Source: Mermis nigrescens (taxonomy: Eukaryota > Nematoda > Enoplea > Mermithida > Mermithidae). From it: a stretch of DNA of 64,000 bases. Below, one piece after another: positions 1 to 12,555 of the stretch; positions within the stretch are counted from its first letter, which is position 1, and each line of letters starts with the position of its first letter. Where the stretch lies: positions 372,001-436,000 of the forward strand of contig JAVLUZ010000228.1 in the NCBI GenBank assembly GCA_036768485.1, read 5' to 3'. The notes below the pieces were generated by a model. It was given only the letters and a program-made list of their open reading frames with translations, was not told where the DNA came from and searched no databases. Made by a program: the position numbers and the translations under genes.

Positions 1-979
1 TACTAAGAAACTGCTCTTTGCTGATTGGCTGAATCGTTAATACTTCCAAATCGCCATACTGTGGAAAAATTCTTAAGAATTTGGAAAAAAATAATATTAT
101 CTACTCGTCAATTTTGGTTGAAGAAATGAAGTAATTTTTAAAGTTAAAAAGCTAGCTACTCAAAAAGCCAAATTACTTGTGCAAAAGAAACGCCAGCATC
201 TGGCGTTTTCCACCATCTCTATCTATTGTAATGTAAAAACGGTAAACAAAACGAAAAATATTGACAAATTTTTCTGAATTCAGCGAGGGTTGATAAGAAG
301 CGTGATTCATTATTCGGATAATGATAGAATATGGGTAGAAATGTGATCAATTTTAAAAAAAATTAAGATTTGCATTATAGAAAAAGTTTGAATAAGGTGA
401 AACTACTGCTATTGATCTTAAAAAATTACAAATCCAAGATGACTAATCGTATGCGCTTATGTTGTAAGAAGCTACATGTGACGAAGAAAGACGAAATAAA
501 GCTTTATTCGGCTATTATTGAGAACCAAATAACAAGGAAAACAACGAAGTTTATTTCACCTTGCGGAGCCTAGATTCGTCTTTATTCCGTTTATCATGTG
601 TTTTCCTTACAAATTTTTAATATATTCATATTTTTTATTTCGAATTACGTAAAAAATTGCAAATATTTGTATTTTAAATTAATTCGTAAAAGCGGTAAAA
701 TTTAATCAAAGGATATTCTATTTAATGTTCGTCAGATGCAAAACCATGCATGTACGTAATATACTGGCAATCATCGCTGGTATAAATTATTACATTTTTA
801 TTAAAATGTTTTGTAACAATTAAGTTTTTCCTAGAGTTTTTATCGATTTTTCATTTGTATTGAATTTATTTGTAATGATTTAGTGTTTCTTAAACTTTTT
901 ATCGATTTTATCTTAAATTATTTTTATCGATTTTTATCTTGAATTAAACTGTTTGAGAACTTTTATGATTTTCTATAAA

Positions 980-985
980 TTCTAG
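980..985 (+). promoter_or_regulatory. 3' splice acceptor upstream of peptide gene 1
   Basis: T-rich stretch ending TTCTAG, with AG at 984-985, 23 nt before the ATG at 1009. The same AG spacing recurs in all five peptide copies, so the start codon probably lies just inside a second exon or a trans-spliced leader exon. Confidence 0.5.
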
Positions 986-1008
986 TAGTAAGTGAAGACA
1001 AGACGACG

Positions 1009-1161
1009 ATGAAATGCTCAACGACTTTGTTTATTTGCGTTTTGATGACCGTATCGTTGACGCTTTTGTTGCAAAGCGTTTCAACGGGGCCTTCGCAGTT
1101 TAAATCAAAAGATGACTTGTCGATAGAAGCGATGAAGATGATACAAGAAATCACAAGGTGA
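1009..1161 (+). CDS. Short secreted peptide, copy 1 (50 aa)
   Basis: Opens with MKCSTTLFICVLMTVSLTL, a classic signal peptide (Lys2, then a hydrophobic run to about residue 22), followed by QSVSTGP and a charged, cysteine-free tail of about 22 residues. The ATG was chosen because the same start and signal occur in four paralogs and it lies 23 nt after an AG acceptor. The product would be secreted. No family is recognised. Relative to the paralog at 33921 the TGA at 1159 comes early: the next five codons (to TAA at 1177-1179) would give EGRTR, close to the EGRIG ending of that paralog. So this copy is slightly truncated or recently mutated. Function is unknown; a secreted effector, signalling or antimicrobial-type peptide are options not separable here. 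Confidence 0.6.
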   Translation: MKCSTTLFICVLMTVSLTLLLQSVSTGPSQFKSKDDLSIEAMKMIQEITR

Positions 1162-1563
1162 GAAGGTAGAACGAGGTAATAAAAATATTGATGATTTTAT
1201 TTAATTATTTCAATTATAAATCTCTGAACTTATTCATGATCAATGCCTTTCACTAACAAGATTTTGCATAAAAACTTATCATCTCTCTCTTATAACGATC
1301 TAAATTGAGAAGCAACAATAACGTATTTAGCAATTCATCAATGTTTTTTCTTACAGAAAACTTTTAATATTTAACTTCAACGCCACTTTTACGTGTTAGA
1401 CGTATTATTTTATTTTGAACAGTAGAATTTGATTATTTTCAACCAGTATTTATGCATGAATATGTATTTTGTTTAACAATGCGTTACACGCGTGCGTATT
1501 AAGGGGCCTAATAAATTATTCTAAGTTAAAATAATGCCGCAGGACTTAACATGGGCTGGGCAG

Positions 1564-3077
1564 CACACGTGGGCGTGAGGGAACTGTGGGTATGCAATCC
1601 CCTCAGACGGCCGAATACCCCAGAAACGAAAATACCCCTCCCAGAATTCAATTTTTGAAATTTTTTTTTCGTAATTTTTCGATGTTAATGGATAGTGCTC
1701 GATGAGAAACGTTTAAAAATGGTGTTTGTTTCGCCAAATCACATTTTTTAGGATCATTTTTAACCTTTAAAAAATCTTGCACACACACACCATCCAGAAT
1801 TTAGGTACTGCCCACCAGTGATCGACCGGGTACCCGGGCCCGAACCAGGCCCGGCCGGTCATAGCAGGCCCGGCCGGGCCCGGCTGAAAACCACCGGGCC
1901 TCAACCGGGCCTCAAATAATTATCATTAATATTTTAGACGTTTACTATTTCAGCAGTTGTCCGTATTTCTTATGAATTTGTTAGCCTGTGATTCTATTTA
2001 AATCCATTAAAGATGTATCAATGACAATTTTGTTCTTATCGTTTTCAGGCCCATTTGTGGCCTTCTTATTAACAAGATATAATTCAGAAAACAGAAAATG
2101 CGCAAAAACATAAGAAAATTTGGCCATTCCTTTCATTTAAAATAGGATTATGTGTCCTGTCCTTGTAAAGAAAGACAAACAAAGCAAAGAATAGACAAAG
2201 TAGTACACAATCATTTTCGCACATTTACTGTTATGCTCAACAAGCATGCGCAGTTTCATTCAACGAACAAATAGAGCAATAAATCACTAAAGTGATGTGA
2301 ATTGATCGATTATTTTAGCTAATTTAAGCTTTTGAACTCATTGGATCTATATAACAATAAATATAATAAAGACTCGGCACGAAGCGCCGGAAAATTTTTG
2401 ACGTTTTTGCCTTTTTGAACTCAATTTTCTGGACACAATTATTACGCTCGAAAAATCAACAAAATTTCTGAAAAATTTCGGGGAGGGGCATGTGCCCCCA
2501 ATGCCCCCTGGCTACGCCTATGGCTTCAATACGTGTGCTATCCTATACACTACACAATTTCAATTGACGTCAATGTACGCTATAGTTTGAGTTCTAAAAT
2601 CCAAACAGCATATCTTCTATCCGACCATATCATAGTCGCTGTTATGTCTGAATGCATAAATTTAATGCTAAATTTCCTTTAAATATCTACAGGAAACCTT
2701 GTGCTTTTTCAAACCGTGTTTAGTTGCACGTGCATTTTAATAATGGAATTGCGCGCTATTGTATTAAAAACTTTGTTCTTGCTTGAATAATGCTACCAAA
2801 ATCCTTGCTAACTACTTAATTTATTTTTAGAAAGATTGAATAATTAACAGTGCTTAGAATTCAAAAATCTTCTTGATACAGCAGTAAGCCTTGCGTTTGA
2901 CAAATAACAAATGTAAAATTGGTCTAAATATGTATATTTATGCATAACATTATATTGGAAGCAAGGCATGTTGTTAGTATATAAGCCCGGGCCCGGGCCC
3001 GGTACCAAGCCCGGCAGCAAAGCCCGGGCCCGGGCCCGGTATTTTTGAGCCCGGTCGATCACTGCTGCCCACCTATG
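1564..3077 (+). mobile_element. MITE copy 1, interrupted by a hAT-like element
   Basis: Starts CACACGTGGGCG and ends GCCCACCTATG, the near-inverted ends of a family with 13 copies in the window. Flanked by CTGGGCAG (1556-1563) and CTGGGAAG (3078-3085), an 8-bp target duplication with one mismatch. Its right end is split by the insertion at 1816-3064. Interior blocks such as atggatagtgctcgatgaga are shared by all copies. Noncoding. Confidence 0.8.
1816..3064 (+). mobile_element. hAT-like non-autonomous element
   Basis: Bounded by inverted ends CAGTGATCGACCGGG and CCCGGTCGATCACTG and by an exact 8-bp duplication CTGCCCAC (1808-1815, 3065-3072). Eight-bp duplications and CA-starting ends are typical of hAT transposons. 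Both ends are GC-rich runs of gggcccgg in an otherwise AT-rich interior. No transposase is seen in the 1249 bp, so it would depend on an enzyme made elsewhere. Confidence 0.8.
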
Positions 3078-4717
3078 CTGGGAAGTCTATAAATTCAAGG
3101 GTTAGGGGTCCAAAAATTTTTAAAGGTCGAAAAAGTGCTGAAATATCTGTGGTAGGAGCATAAAAACACCATTTTTCCGATGCTTATCATCGAGATCTAT
3201 GCAGTAGCGTCAAAAAATTGTGAAAGTAACAGAAATATGAAAAAATTTGATTTTTAGAATCTTCCGGATTCAAAGGGATTTTCAAATTCTAGGGGAGTCC
3301 ACTCCAACCTACTCATAGACATAAATCGCTAGTAAGAAAATTGTTAGGATCCTGTTGGGCGAAATAGCCAAAAATAGCAGCAAAACTTCAATTCCGGGGT
3401 CTATCGAATTTTGAGGGGCGGGGATGGCTGGGGGCGTGCTGACCCTGCCAGACCCCACGCCCATGTTTGTTCTCAGAATAGCATGACGCGTGCACGAGAA
3501 AGGACTATCACGAGTATGTCAATTTCTATTCTTGTTTCGCATATGTTTTTGCGAATGATCCCTGTCGATTTAAAAAAATCATTTATGGTTTGTTTATTAT
3601 TATTGATATAGATGTATTAGATTTATTAAAATCTTAAAATAACCTCAATTTTGAACCACGTTCAATTTGCTAGTAGCTCTCACTAACAATCTTCTAGATA
3701 CATAAAAAATACAGAGGGAATAAAATGCGTTTACTCAATAGCAATTATTCAAAAATAATAATCTGGACATTAGAGTACAATATGAAGCATCATATGAAGA
3801 TTTAATGTTTATTTCGAATTCGCATCCGTTTTATTTCCATTCTTCGACGGATTTTGAACTTTTTAAGTTATGTCTCAATGTAATATAGTATGGGATAGCA
3901 GGCTTATATGATAGGCGGTTCCTCGCTTTCTCCTAAACATTAAAAAACCTACCCCGTTCCCAAAAATCCATTTTTCTACAGAATTTTTAATAAAAAGTGT
4001 GCAGCACACAGCTGTTGCTTACTTTGTTAGAAAGTGATCAAATCATACCTGTTTCCGTCCACTGTTCGTGTAAACTTTGAAATAGAAAAAAAGGCGCGTA
4101 ATCTCAAGTCCGCAGGCGTATAGAAATTCAGGCTGTAAAATAAAGGATATATTTTCGCAATGATTACTTCGGCTTTAATGTTTATACTCATTATATGCAA
4201 AAATAATGCTGGCTCGAAATTGAAAAAATTAAGAATTTCGGCAAAAATGGTCAAAAAATATTTAAAAATTCAAAAACGCTTCGAACTATTTTTCGCATAG
4301 GTTCGCTCTACAAGAACAACATTTGCTGAAGAAAAATCATGATTTTCATTTTGTTAAAAGTTCGATAAGGCTTTAGTATCGTTGAGCAAGGAATTCTAAG
4401 AGTGATGAACGATAGAGATATTTGCAATAATTATTTTAGGTCCATGTGAGGAAGTGTGGAAAAAGGATGCTTGCATGGAGTGTCGGAAAATTAAGTATTT
4501 TAGCAATAATAATGAAAAAAATACTTTCTGAAATCTAAATTGTGTAAGGGGCCTTTCTAACCCTAAAAGTCCGCTTCAGCAATAACTACATGGGTGACTG
4601 GGAAAACGGTGCTTGCTCTGCCAAAAATAAAATGAATGTTTGAGATCCTGAGGACAGAAAATTGAACAGTTGTTCTATAACTATGCATTTATTCATCATC
4701 AGGCCTTGAATTTTCGA

Positions 4718-5657
4718 TTGTGCCTCAACACTCCCACTATCTCAACATTTACACTGTCCCAACACTCCCACTCAAATTCTCAACACACCCAATGTCTCAA
4801 GATTCCCACTGTCTCAACAATCCCACTGTTTCAACACTCCCACTCGAATTCTCAACACTGCACTCACTGTCCGCCTCAACGATCCTACTGTATCAGCAAT
4901 CCCAGCGGTAAATTTCACATAAGGGCGATAAGATTTGTGACCTTCCATACAGTTTACTTGCTCATAATTTAATGTTATCAATACCTCTACACTAAATAAG
5001 CGACAAAAAGTAGCTTTTACTCATTGACATATCGTACGGAAAAGTGCTTAAATTTTATTTAATTGTGAAAAATATTCTCTCAGATGCATTAGCTTTTAAT
5101 TTTGATATCATGCAAAGTATGTATGAATGTTATTGTATTTCGTGGACTTCATCTAAGCATTAGTCTTTAGAGGAAGATTCATCGCGTACAAGGATGCAGA
5201 AGTTGATAACAGCGATGGCTGAACAAAGACTGCCTATTTTCTATTTGTATGTATATAGGTACCCTCCTAAATCTGCTGAACTGGAATGTGTCCCAGGTCG
5301 TAAATCTTATCCCCTTAACTGGAATTTACCGCTCTTGCATGGGCAGCGTAACAATTATGGGGCTCCAGACGGAATCGAGTCTCAAAAAGTACCAATGATA
5401 ACAATTCTAGGAAGTTCGCCAGATTGTCGGGGGAGAGGGTCTCTAGATACCACCCGGACGCTTCATGCTCATATGTGGTCCCGTAGCACCTGAGAATGTG
5501 AGAAAGTAGGAGTGTTGAGGATGCGAGTGGGAGTCATGTTGAGGCAGTGGGAGTGTTAAGATAGTGGGATTGTTGAGACAGTAGGAGTATTGAGAATTCG
5601 AGTGGGAGTGTTGAGACAGTGAGAATGTTGAGACAGTGGGAGTGCTGAGACGGTATC
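4718..5657 (+). mobile_element. Fold-back element, older copy
   Basis: Begins TTGTGCCTCAACACTCC and ends in the inverted minisatellite. Arms are mutual inverted repeats: left CTCAACACTCCCACT repeats (4728-4860) against right AGTGGGAGTGTTGAG repeats (5505-5655), plus inner arms around ggtaaatttcac (4915) and gaatttaccg (5322). Exact 10-bp duplication GAATTTTCGA at 4708-4717 and 5658-5667. Units C and D keep the uninterrupted site. Same family as 40204-41511. Noncoding. Confidence 0.85.
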
Positions 5658-7904
5658 GAATTTTCGACAGTCAGGAACAGGTAGACGCACCCGCCTACTT
5701 TGATTCAAAGTTGACTACCACGGGCATAATTTAATCAGTATTTATTTAAATATTTGATTCCTGACATACAATTTTGTGTAATTATAGTAGCGAAAAAGAA
5801 TCATTGCTTCATCGATACGAATAAAGGATGAATAAGTCTGCATGGAGATATGTTGATTCTGATGAAAGGTCTCCGTTCGTTTCTGTAAAGTTATTCGTTT
5901 GGAAAAATTAAAAAAGTAAAATACGATTCATTTTATTACATCCATTACTAATGTCATCAAGTTGTCGTGTGTAGGATTTTAACAGACGTGCGCGGTCGGG
6001 GGTGGGCGTGGTAAGGTCTAGACCATAAATGGGCAGCTGTCGAATTTGGGAACGTCCACTGGGGCCAAATTGCAAAAATAGCACAAAACTTCAATTATGT
6101 GGAAGTCTGTCGAATTTTGTTGGATCACGGGATTCCTGGGGAATCTAGACTTTCACCAGACCTCTTAGTATTTGTACCTTTTATCTAGTATCATCGGTAT
6201 TGTGGACCTCTAATACTTATATTCAAGAACTATATTTTTGCTAAGTTTCTCATTTTTAGAATAAAAATTGAACCGAAAATTCGAATGAAACAAAGTTAAA
6301 TAGGTAATTATTACTAAAAAAATTATAAAATTCTAAATGAATTTTACCGACTGATTCATGTTGTTTGTTGGTGGGTCGCTTTTTTATCAATTGACCATTT
6401 ATGGGCAGGGTCCAAATTTTCTGGATCCGACGATAAAGTGCCAGAAAAATTCTGATAAAGCAATGAAATATCCCTTTTTACGGTTTTTACTATGCTCTGT
6501 CTATTAGATCGTAAAATTGCGACAAGAAAGAAAAATTACTTGAAATCCAGAGTCCAACCTTTAATCCCAAACACTCAGTATGTTTTGGCTGCTGATTTTA
6601 ATTATTTAATAATTACAGTGCTTTCATATATTTCAGATGATTATAAGTTTTGCAACCTAAAATAATTTTGCATGTTACGCAACAGATTGCGGGTTATGCA
6701 TAGTTACTTGCACTCATGAAAAAAATTATGAAAAGTGTTGAAAAAATGTTACGCTTTTTAGACAAACAATGTTATAAAAAGTGCAGAAAACAGGAAACTG
6801 AGTAAAAATCAAAAGTGTGTCTTGCCGCAGTCTCTTGTGACACAAACCGTTTTATTAATAGGACTTCCTTTCATCATCCACGAATAATTTATTTGAATAA
6901 CAAGTAGAAAATCAACACCTCATTATTTATGCTTTAGAAATAGATCTATTCAAGAAAATTCGACTGATTCGTGCAGCATCAGTTGCCTGCTTTTACGCTT
7001 ATACGGTTTTTGTGCAAATTCTTTGAACTGTAGCATAACGTTAAATGCCAAAGTTTATTACAAAGAATAAATTATTTGTTGATATAACAAAAATAGGATA
7101 AAATATTCGATGAAATATTATTCCATCCATTGTTTGTCTGAATCAAGACGTATTGCTATCAATCTAGCGTTGCTTGGTTAGAAGTTAAGCCGGCTTTATT
7201 CAACCATACGTAGTTTATTTGGACGATTTTATACGTGCTATAAAGACAGAAAATGGCTTGTGCGGTCAAACACAGTTATTTGTAGATCTATTAGGTTTCA
7301 GATGGAAAGTTATTAATGCAAAATATAAAAATTATCCTCAAAATATCCCGCAGATGAAAAGTTATATATGCAAAATATAAAAATTATCCTCAAAATATTC
7401 CAACTTAAAAGCGGAAAAATTGGCAGAGAAATTTTAGACAAAATCTCTCTTTTTACACTATCCACAGGAGTGTAAGTTTTAACGCCTAGATCTTACTCCG
7501 GATTGAGCGTAGAATAGTTTGCTGGTAAGCGGAAAGTAGCCTATAACCCGTAGTACACTTCTACAACAAAATTTTCCTTAGGACTCACAACCGGAGTTGT
7601 TGGCAGACATTAACATTGTCTAAAACTCTACCCAAATGTATTTTTTCGACCGCTGATTTTCATACTCTTTATACCCTCTTTCGAGAACTAATGCAAAATT
7701 CAAAAAAGCAATAAAATTTTATCTGTAGCATTGCTTACTCTTCAATTCAAAATCATTAAATTGTTTCAGGCGTCAATACTAAGTTATTCACAAATGCTGA
7801 CGCTGTATTCAAAGTTTTTCTGTTATAATTAAGTCTAATTCTTAATGTTTTTTTCATGGATTTTTAACATAAATTCTTTATAAATGTTTACAGTTTTTCA
7901 TATG

Positions 7905-7910
7905 TTCTAG
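7905..7910 (+). promoter_or_regulatory. 3' splice acceptor upstream of peptide copy 2
   Basis: TTCTAG with AG at 7909-7910, preceded by a T-rich tract, 25 nt before the paralogous ATG at 7936. Conserved in position with the other four copies. Confidence 0.5.
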
Positions 7911-7935
7911 TGTAGAGAGTGAATGCGACATTACG

Positions 7936-8108
7936 ATGAAATACTCAACGATTTTGTTTATCTGCGTTTTGACAACGGTATCATTGACGCATTCGGGAAA
8001 ACCGTCACACCAGGGCCATTTAAGAGTACACCGAAAATAGATATTGACGCGGTCGTTAAAGCGCTAAGGGAGGGTACAGAAAGGCTGAATAGTGGAGTTC
8101 GGCAGTAA
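7936..8108 (+). pseudogene. Short secreted peptide, copy 2 (frameshifted)
   Basis: The paralogous ATG at 7936 opens MKYSTILFICVLTTVSLT, a signal segment nearly identical to the 12138 copy. Compared with 19021-19194 one base is missing around 7990-7997, so this frame leaves the mature-peptide frame there. The mature part (GPFKSTPKIDIDAVVKAL onward, ending NSGVRQ) stays open in another frame, entered from an ATG at 7923. That alternative would be a 61-residue product lacking the hydrophobic signal. Most likely a recent pseudogene, as the mature part is about 96% identical to the 19021 copy at the DNA level. Confidence 0.65.
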
Positions 8109-9455
8109 TATTAATGATTGTAATTTAACTACTTTAATTATTTAATTTCACACATTTTTCTTGATCTCTGCTTTCCACTAAATTTGTGTGAGAACGTACC
8201 CCTTGTCACTCTTGTAACGACTAATATAGAGAAGCGATCGTTCGACAAAATTTATTTAGCACTCCGACAATGTGCTTTTGACAGTAAGATCCGAAATGTA
8301 AGTTAAACGTCATTTTTACGCGTTAGGCTTTTCATTAAATTTTAAATACTACACGATTTGATCACTTTCTACTGATTTTGTGTATTTTTTTGCAAAAATG
8401 CGAATAATATGTACATATTAAGATGCCTTACACATTTTTCTCAGTGAAATAAAGCCCCGGGGTTGGACACGCACAGAAGGATGAAAATTTGAAATTTTCT
8501 TCAAAAACGCTTTAAATTAGAATGTGTAATAACGTAGTTCTAAGGCTATTTTAGCGCTTATATTAATTTTTGAGGTCATTTCAGGCCGAAAACTCCGATT
8601 CCTGATCCCCCAGACCGGCTTATCCCCCAGAATAGATTAAAAGGAAAATCTTTTGCGGAAAATTTGGCAAAATAAAGGCCTAACGCGGATGAAGTTTCTT
8701 CAAAAGTGCTTTGAATTGACCGGAAACTGTGTATTAAGATATTTTTAACGTCGTTTTAACGCTTTTACCAGTTTTTGAGGTCCTTTTTGCCCAAAAAACA
8801 CGATTTTTAAACCCCTACAGTGCACCTATGCTTTGGACTATACATGGCAGTCCGTAAATTCAGGGGATTTGAGGTCCAAAAATTTTTGAAGGTCAGATAA
8901 AAAACGAAAAATTTGAATTCGGAACAAAAAAACACAATTTTAATTTTTCAACGTTTCTTATCGAGATTTATTCATTGGCGTCGAAAAATTGGGAAAAAAG
9001 CAAAGACAAAAATTTTAATTTTGATAATCTTGCGGTATTCAAGGGCTTCCTAAATCCTTGGGGGTCCAGTCTGACAGTTAGACCCTCACGACCATGGTTG
9101 ACGAAGTACTAATGTCAATTCTAGCTCCGCATATGCTTTTGCTCAATTCATTAAAATTTATCGAAATCTACAAATGGCCTTAATTTCGAACAATGTTTCG
9201 TTCGCTAGCGCTCGCTAAGCCTTTTTGGTACCTACATTAAAATACAGAGAGAGTAAAAGTAGTAACAAATTAAAATTATCAAAACAAGCAAATGAATCTG
9301 GAAATTAGAGCCCATATGAAGCATCGTAGGGAGACTTTATTTTTATTTCAAATTTACATCCCTGTATAACCTTTCTTTGACTAATGTCAAATTTTTTATT
9401 GAGTTATGTCTCAACGAAGCTAGTATTGGATCGTAGGCAATAGGCGGTTCCCACT

Positions 9456-9687
9456 CATACCTGGACGTAGGGGATTTGGGGAGTATGCACCCCCCAGAAA
9501 GCAAAATACCACTGCCCCCAGAAATCAATTTTTTAAAATTTTTTTCGCAATCGTTTGATACTAATGGATAGTGCTCGATTAGGAACGTTGAAAAATTGTG
9601 CTTTTTCGCCATACCATCATTTTAAAGTTTTTTTGACCTTTGCGAAAGATCTTGCACCCCCCATTACTTTGGTGCCGCCCACTTATG
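9456..9687 (+). mobile_element. MITE copy 2
   Basis: Ends CATACCTGGACG and GCCCACTTATG. Flanks TTCCCACT and TACCCAAT are a decayed 8-bp duplication; the orthologous copy in unit D (20616) has the exact version, so the insertion predates duplication of the units. Confidence 0.75.
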
Positions 9688-12108
9688 TACCCAATTTTCT
9701 CTGAAACGCTCAAAAATTAGTTTGGAGTTTTTTGAATAAATAACGTTTAGCTTTATGCTGTTAAATACTTTCTCATAAAGCAATCAGAAATTACACATCC
9801 TTCCAATCGTATCCTTCTTGTACATTTAAGATAAAAAACGCGATTTATGTCTAGTCCGCGGACGATTTAGAAATTCAGGCTGATGAAGAACGGGGACATT
9901 CGCAATAATTATTTTAGCTCCACGTGAGCAAAAACGGATGCTAGCATGAAGTGCCGAAAAATTTAGAATTTTAGCAAATATAATTGAAAAAATTTTTTCA
10001 ATTCAAATTGTTTAAGTGGCCTTTTTCCAACCTTGAAAGTCCGCTTCAGCTATAAGCGCATGTGTGGCTAATATTATGGCTTTTATACTGCCAAAAATAC
10101 AATAAATGTTTAAAAGCCTCGGGCAAAAAATTCAAGCAGTTATTCTCTAACTATGCAATTATTCATCTTTAGGCCTTAAATTTTTGGCAGAACTGGGATG
10201 ACAGATAGACGCACCCGCCAACTGTGATTCAATCTTGGCTACCAACGGCATTATTTAATCAGTATTTATTTAAATATTTGATTTCTGACTAATAATTTTG
10301 TGTAATTATAGTAACAGAAAAAGAAGCATTGCTTCATCGATCTGAATCAAGGATGAACAAGTCTGCATGAAGAAATATTGATTCTGATAAAAGGTTTTCA
10401 TGTGTTTCTGTTAATTGAAAAAGTAAAATAAGATTCATTTCATTGCATTATTTACTTATGTCATCAAGTTCTCGTATGTAGGGAATTGAACAGACGCGAG
10501 CGGTCAGGGTGGGGATGGTAGGGTCTAGACCGTAAATGGGCAGCTGTCAAATTCTGGGGCGTCCACTGGGGCGAAATTGACAAAAATAGCACAAAAATTT
10601 AATTTTGGGGCGGTGTGTCGATGTTTGAAGGATTATATGATTCTCGGGGATTACAAACTTCCATCAGACCCCCAACGCCATGTAGAATTTAAACTCTCAA
10701 TATTTGTACTTTTTATCTAGCATTGCAGGTATTGTGGACCTCTAATACTTATATTCAAAAGTTATATTTTTTGCTGACTTTCTCATTTTTAGAATAAAAG
10801 ATGAATCAAGAATTATATGAAAGAATGTTAAATAGGTAAGTAGCATTAAAAAGTTTTTTAAACTTGTAAATAAATTATACCGACTGATTCGTGTTGTGCG
10901 AACGTGGGTCGCTGCTTTCTCAAACGACTATTCGTAGGCGGGGTCAAAATGTTCTGGACCTGCAAGAAAAATTTTGACAGAGCAGAGAAGCCTGTTTTTT
11001 CATGGCTTTTACTAAGCGCTGTCTATTAGACAAGTGCGACTAGAAAGAAAAAATCACACGAAATCCGGAGTCCAAACTTCAATCTCAATGACTCAGTATG
11101 TTTCGGCTGGTTTTTTAAATTATTGCTTAATAATTGCTGTCATATCATTTCGATGATTTCAAGTTTTGCAACCTAAAATTATATTTGCATATTTCGCAAC
11201 AAATTGCGAGTTTATTAAAATTACAAAAAAGCAAGCGACTCCTCGATTCAGAAAGTTCATTTGACGCACGTTAACTTTCTAGTCACGAAAAAAATAAAGA
11301 AAAATTAACAAAAATCCCTCAATCAGTATTTTAATCAAAAAAATTGTTGAAAAAAGTGATAAAAAAGTTTGGAAAGTGTTGAGAAAATAATATGCTTTTT
11401 AGACAAAAAGTGTTATAAAAAGTGTAAAAACAGGAAACTGAGAAAAATCTTCAGTGATTCGTGCCACAGTCTATTGTAACAAAAACCGTTTTATTAATCG
11501 GACTTCCTTTCATCATACATGAATAATTTATCTGAATAACGGGTAGAATATCAACAACTCATTTTTTATGCTATAGAAATAGACCTATTCACGAAAATTC
11601 TACTGATTCGTGCAGCCTCATTTGCCTATTTTTTACGCTTATACGGTTTTTGTGCAAATTCTTTGAAGCGTAGCAAAAAGTTGAATGCAGCTCCAAAGTT
11701 TATCACAAAGAATGGCTTATTTATTTGCATAACAAAAATTAAATAAAATATCCCATGGAATGATTTTTCATCCATTTGTGTGTCTTAATCGAGACGTATT
11801 GCTATTAGACCACGGATTGCTTAGTTAGAAGTTAAACTGGCTTTATTCAACTACGCATAGTAGATTTGAACGATTTTTTAGATCTGTTAAAAAACCGAAA
11901 ATGAGCTTTTCGGTTAAACGCATTTTGTTGAAAATCTATTTGGTTTTAGATAAAAAATTATACATGCAAAATATAAAAATTATCCTAAAAATATCTTAAC
12001 CTAAAAGCGGAAAAATTGGAAGAAAAATCTTAGACAAAATCTCTATAGATTTTTAATTTATGGATTTTTAACCTAAATTTTTCATGAATATTTAAAGTTT
12101 TTCATAAA

Positions 12109-12114
12109 TTTTAG
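12109..12114 (+). promoter_or_regulatory. 3' splice acceptor upstream of peptide copy 3
   Basis: TTTTAG with AG at 12113-12114, 23 nt before the ATG at 12138, in a T-rich context matching the other copies. Confidence 0.5.
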
Positions 12115-12137
12115 TGATAAGTGAATGCGACATTACG

Positions 12138-12314
12138 ATGAAATACTCAACGATTTTGTTCATCTGCGTTTTGACGACGGTATCATTGACACTTTCAGGG
12201 AGAAATGTCACAACGGGGCCATCGAAGAGATCAACGAAAGCAGACTTTGAAGCGATGTTTAAAGAGCTAAAGGCGAAAGTAGATAGAATTCAGAATACTA
12301 GAGTGGGACAGTAA
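12138..12314 (+). CDS. Short secreted peptide, copy 3 (58 aa)
   Basis: Starts MKYSTILFICVLTTVSLTL, a signal peptide with likely cleavage after Ser20-Gly21. The mature part has NVTTGP, a basic stretch (KRSTK) and a probable amphipathic helix from about residue 34 with alternating acidic and lysine residues, ending NTRVGQ. No cysteines remain after the signal. An in-frame ATG eight codons upstream exists, but the paralogs and the AG acceptor at 12113-12114 favour 12138. This is the best-preserved MKYS-type copy. The family is unrecognised. Expected to be secreted; role unknown. Confidence 0.65.
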   Translation: MKYSTILFICVLTTVSLTLSGRNVTTGPSKRSTKADFEAMFKELKAKVDRIQNTRVGQ

Positions 12315-12555
12315 GATTGATGATTTCAATTTAACTACTTTAATTATTTAACTTCACATATTTTTCTCGATCTCAACTTTTCCCTTATTTGATGTAAGAA
12401 TTTACATTTCATCACTCTTATAACAATTAATATGGAGAAGCAATCATCCGACAAAATTTACTTAGCAATCCGACGATGTGCTTTTCACCATAAAGCCCAA
12501 AATATAGGTTCAAGGTCATTTTTACGTGTTAGACGTTTTATTATATTTAAACACT

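Larger units (their letters stand above)
1..5683 (+). repeat. Array unit A (left-truncated)
   Basis: First visible copy of the segment repeated along 1-34475. Bases 1-1563 match about 33035-34475 through the upstream flank, peptide gene and downstream flank. The rest of the unit holds a MITE with a hAT-like insertion (1564-3077), noncoding spacer 3078-4717 and a fold-back element (4718-5657). In the spacer, blocks near 3517-3555 (ending ttcgcatatgtttttgc) and 4560-4700 recur in units B, C and D. The unit ends at the landmark gacgcacccgcc (5684). I see no coding sequence other than 1009-1161. Confidence 0.75.
5684..10207 (+). repeat. Array unit B
   Basis: About 4.5 kb from landmark gacgcacccgcc at 5684 to the next at 10208. 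Bases 5684-7900 are noncoding and align with 10208-12110, 15188-16850 and 30382-32110. The peptide pseudogene at 7936 follows, then a downstream block (8110-9455) shared with C and D, a MITE (9456-9687), and a terminal block ending in tatgcaattattcatc. Nothing else coding is seen. Confidence 0.8.
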
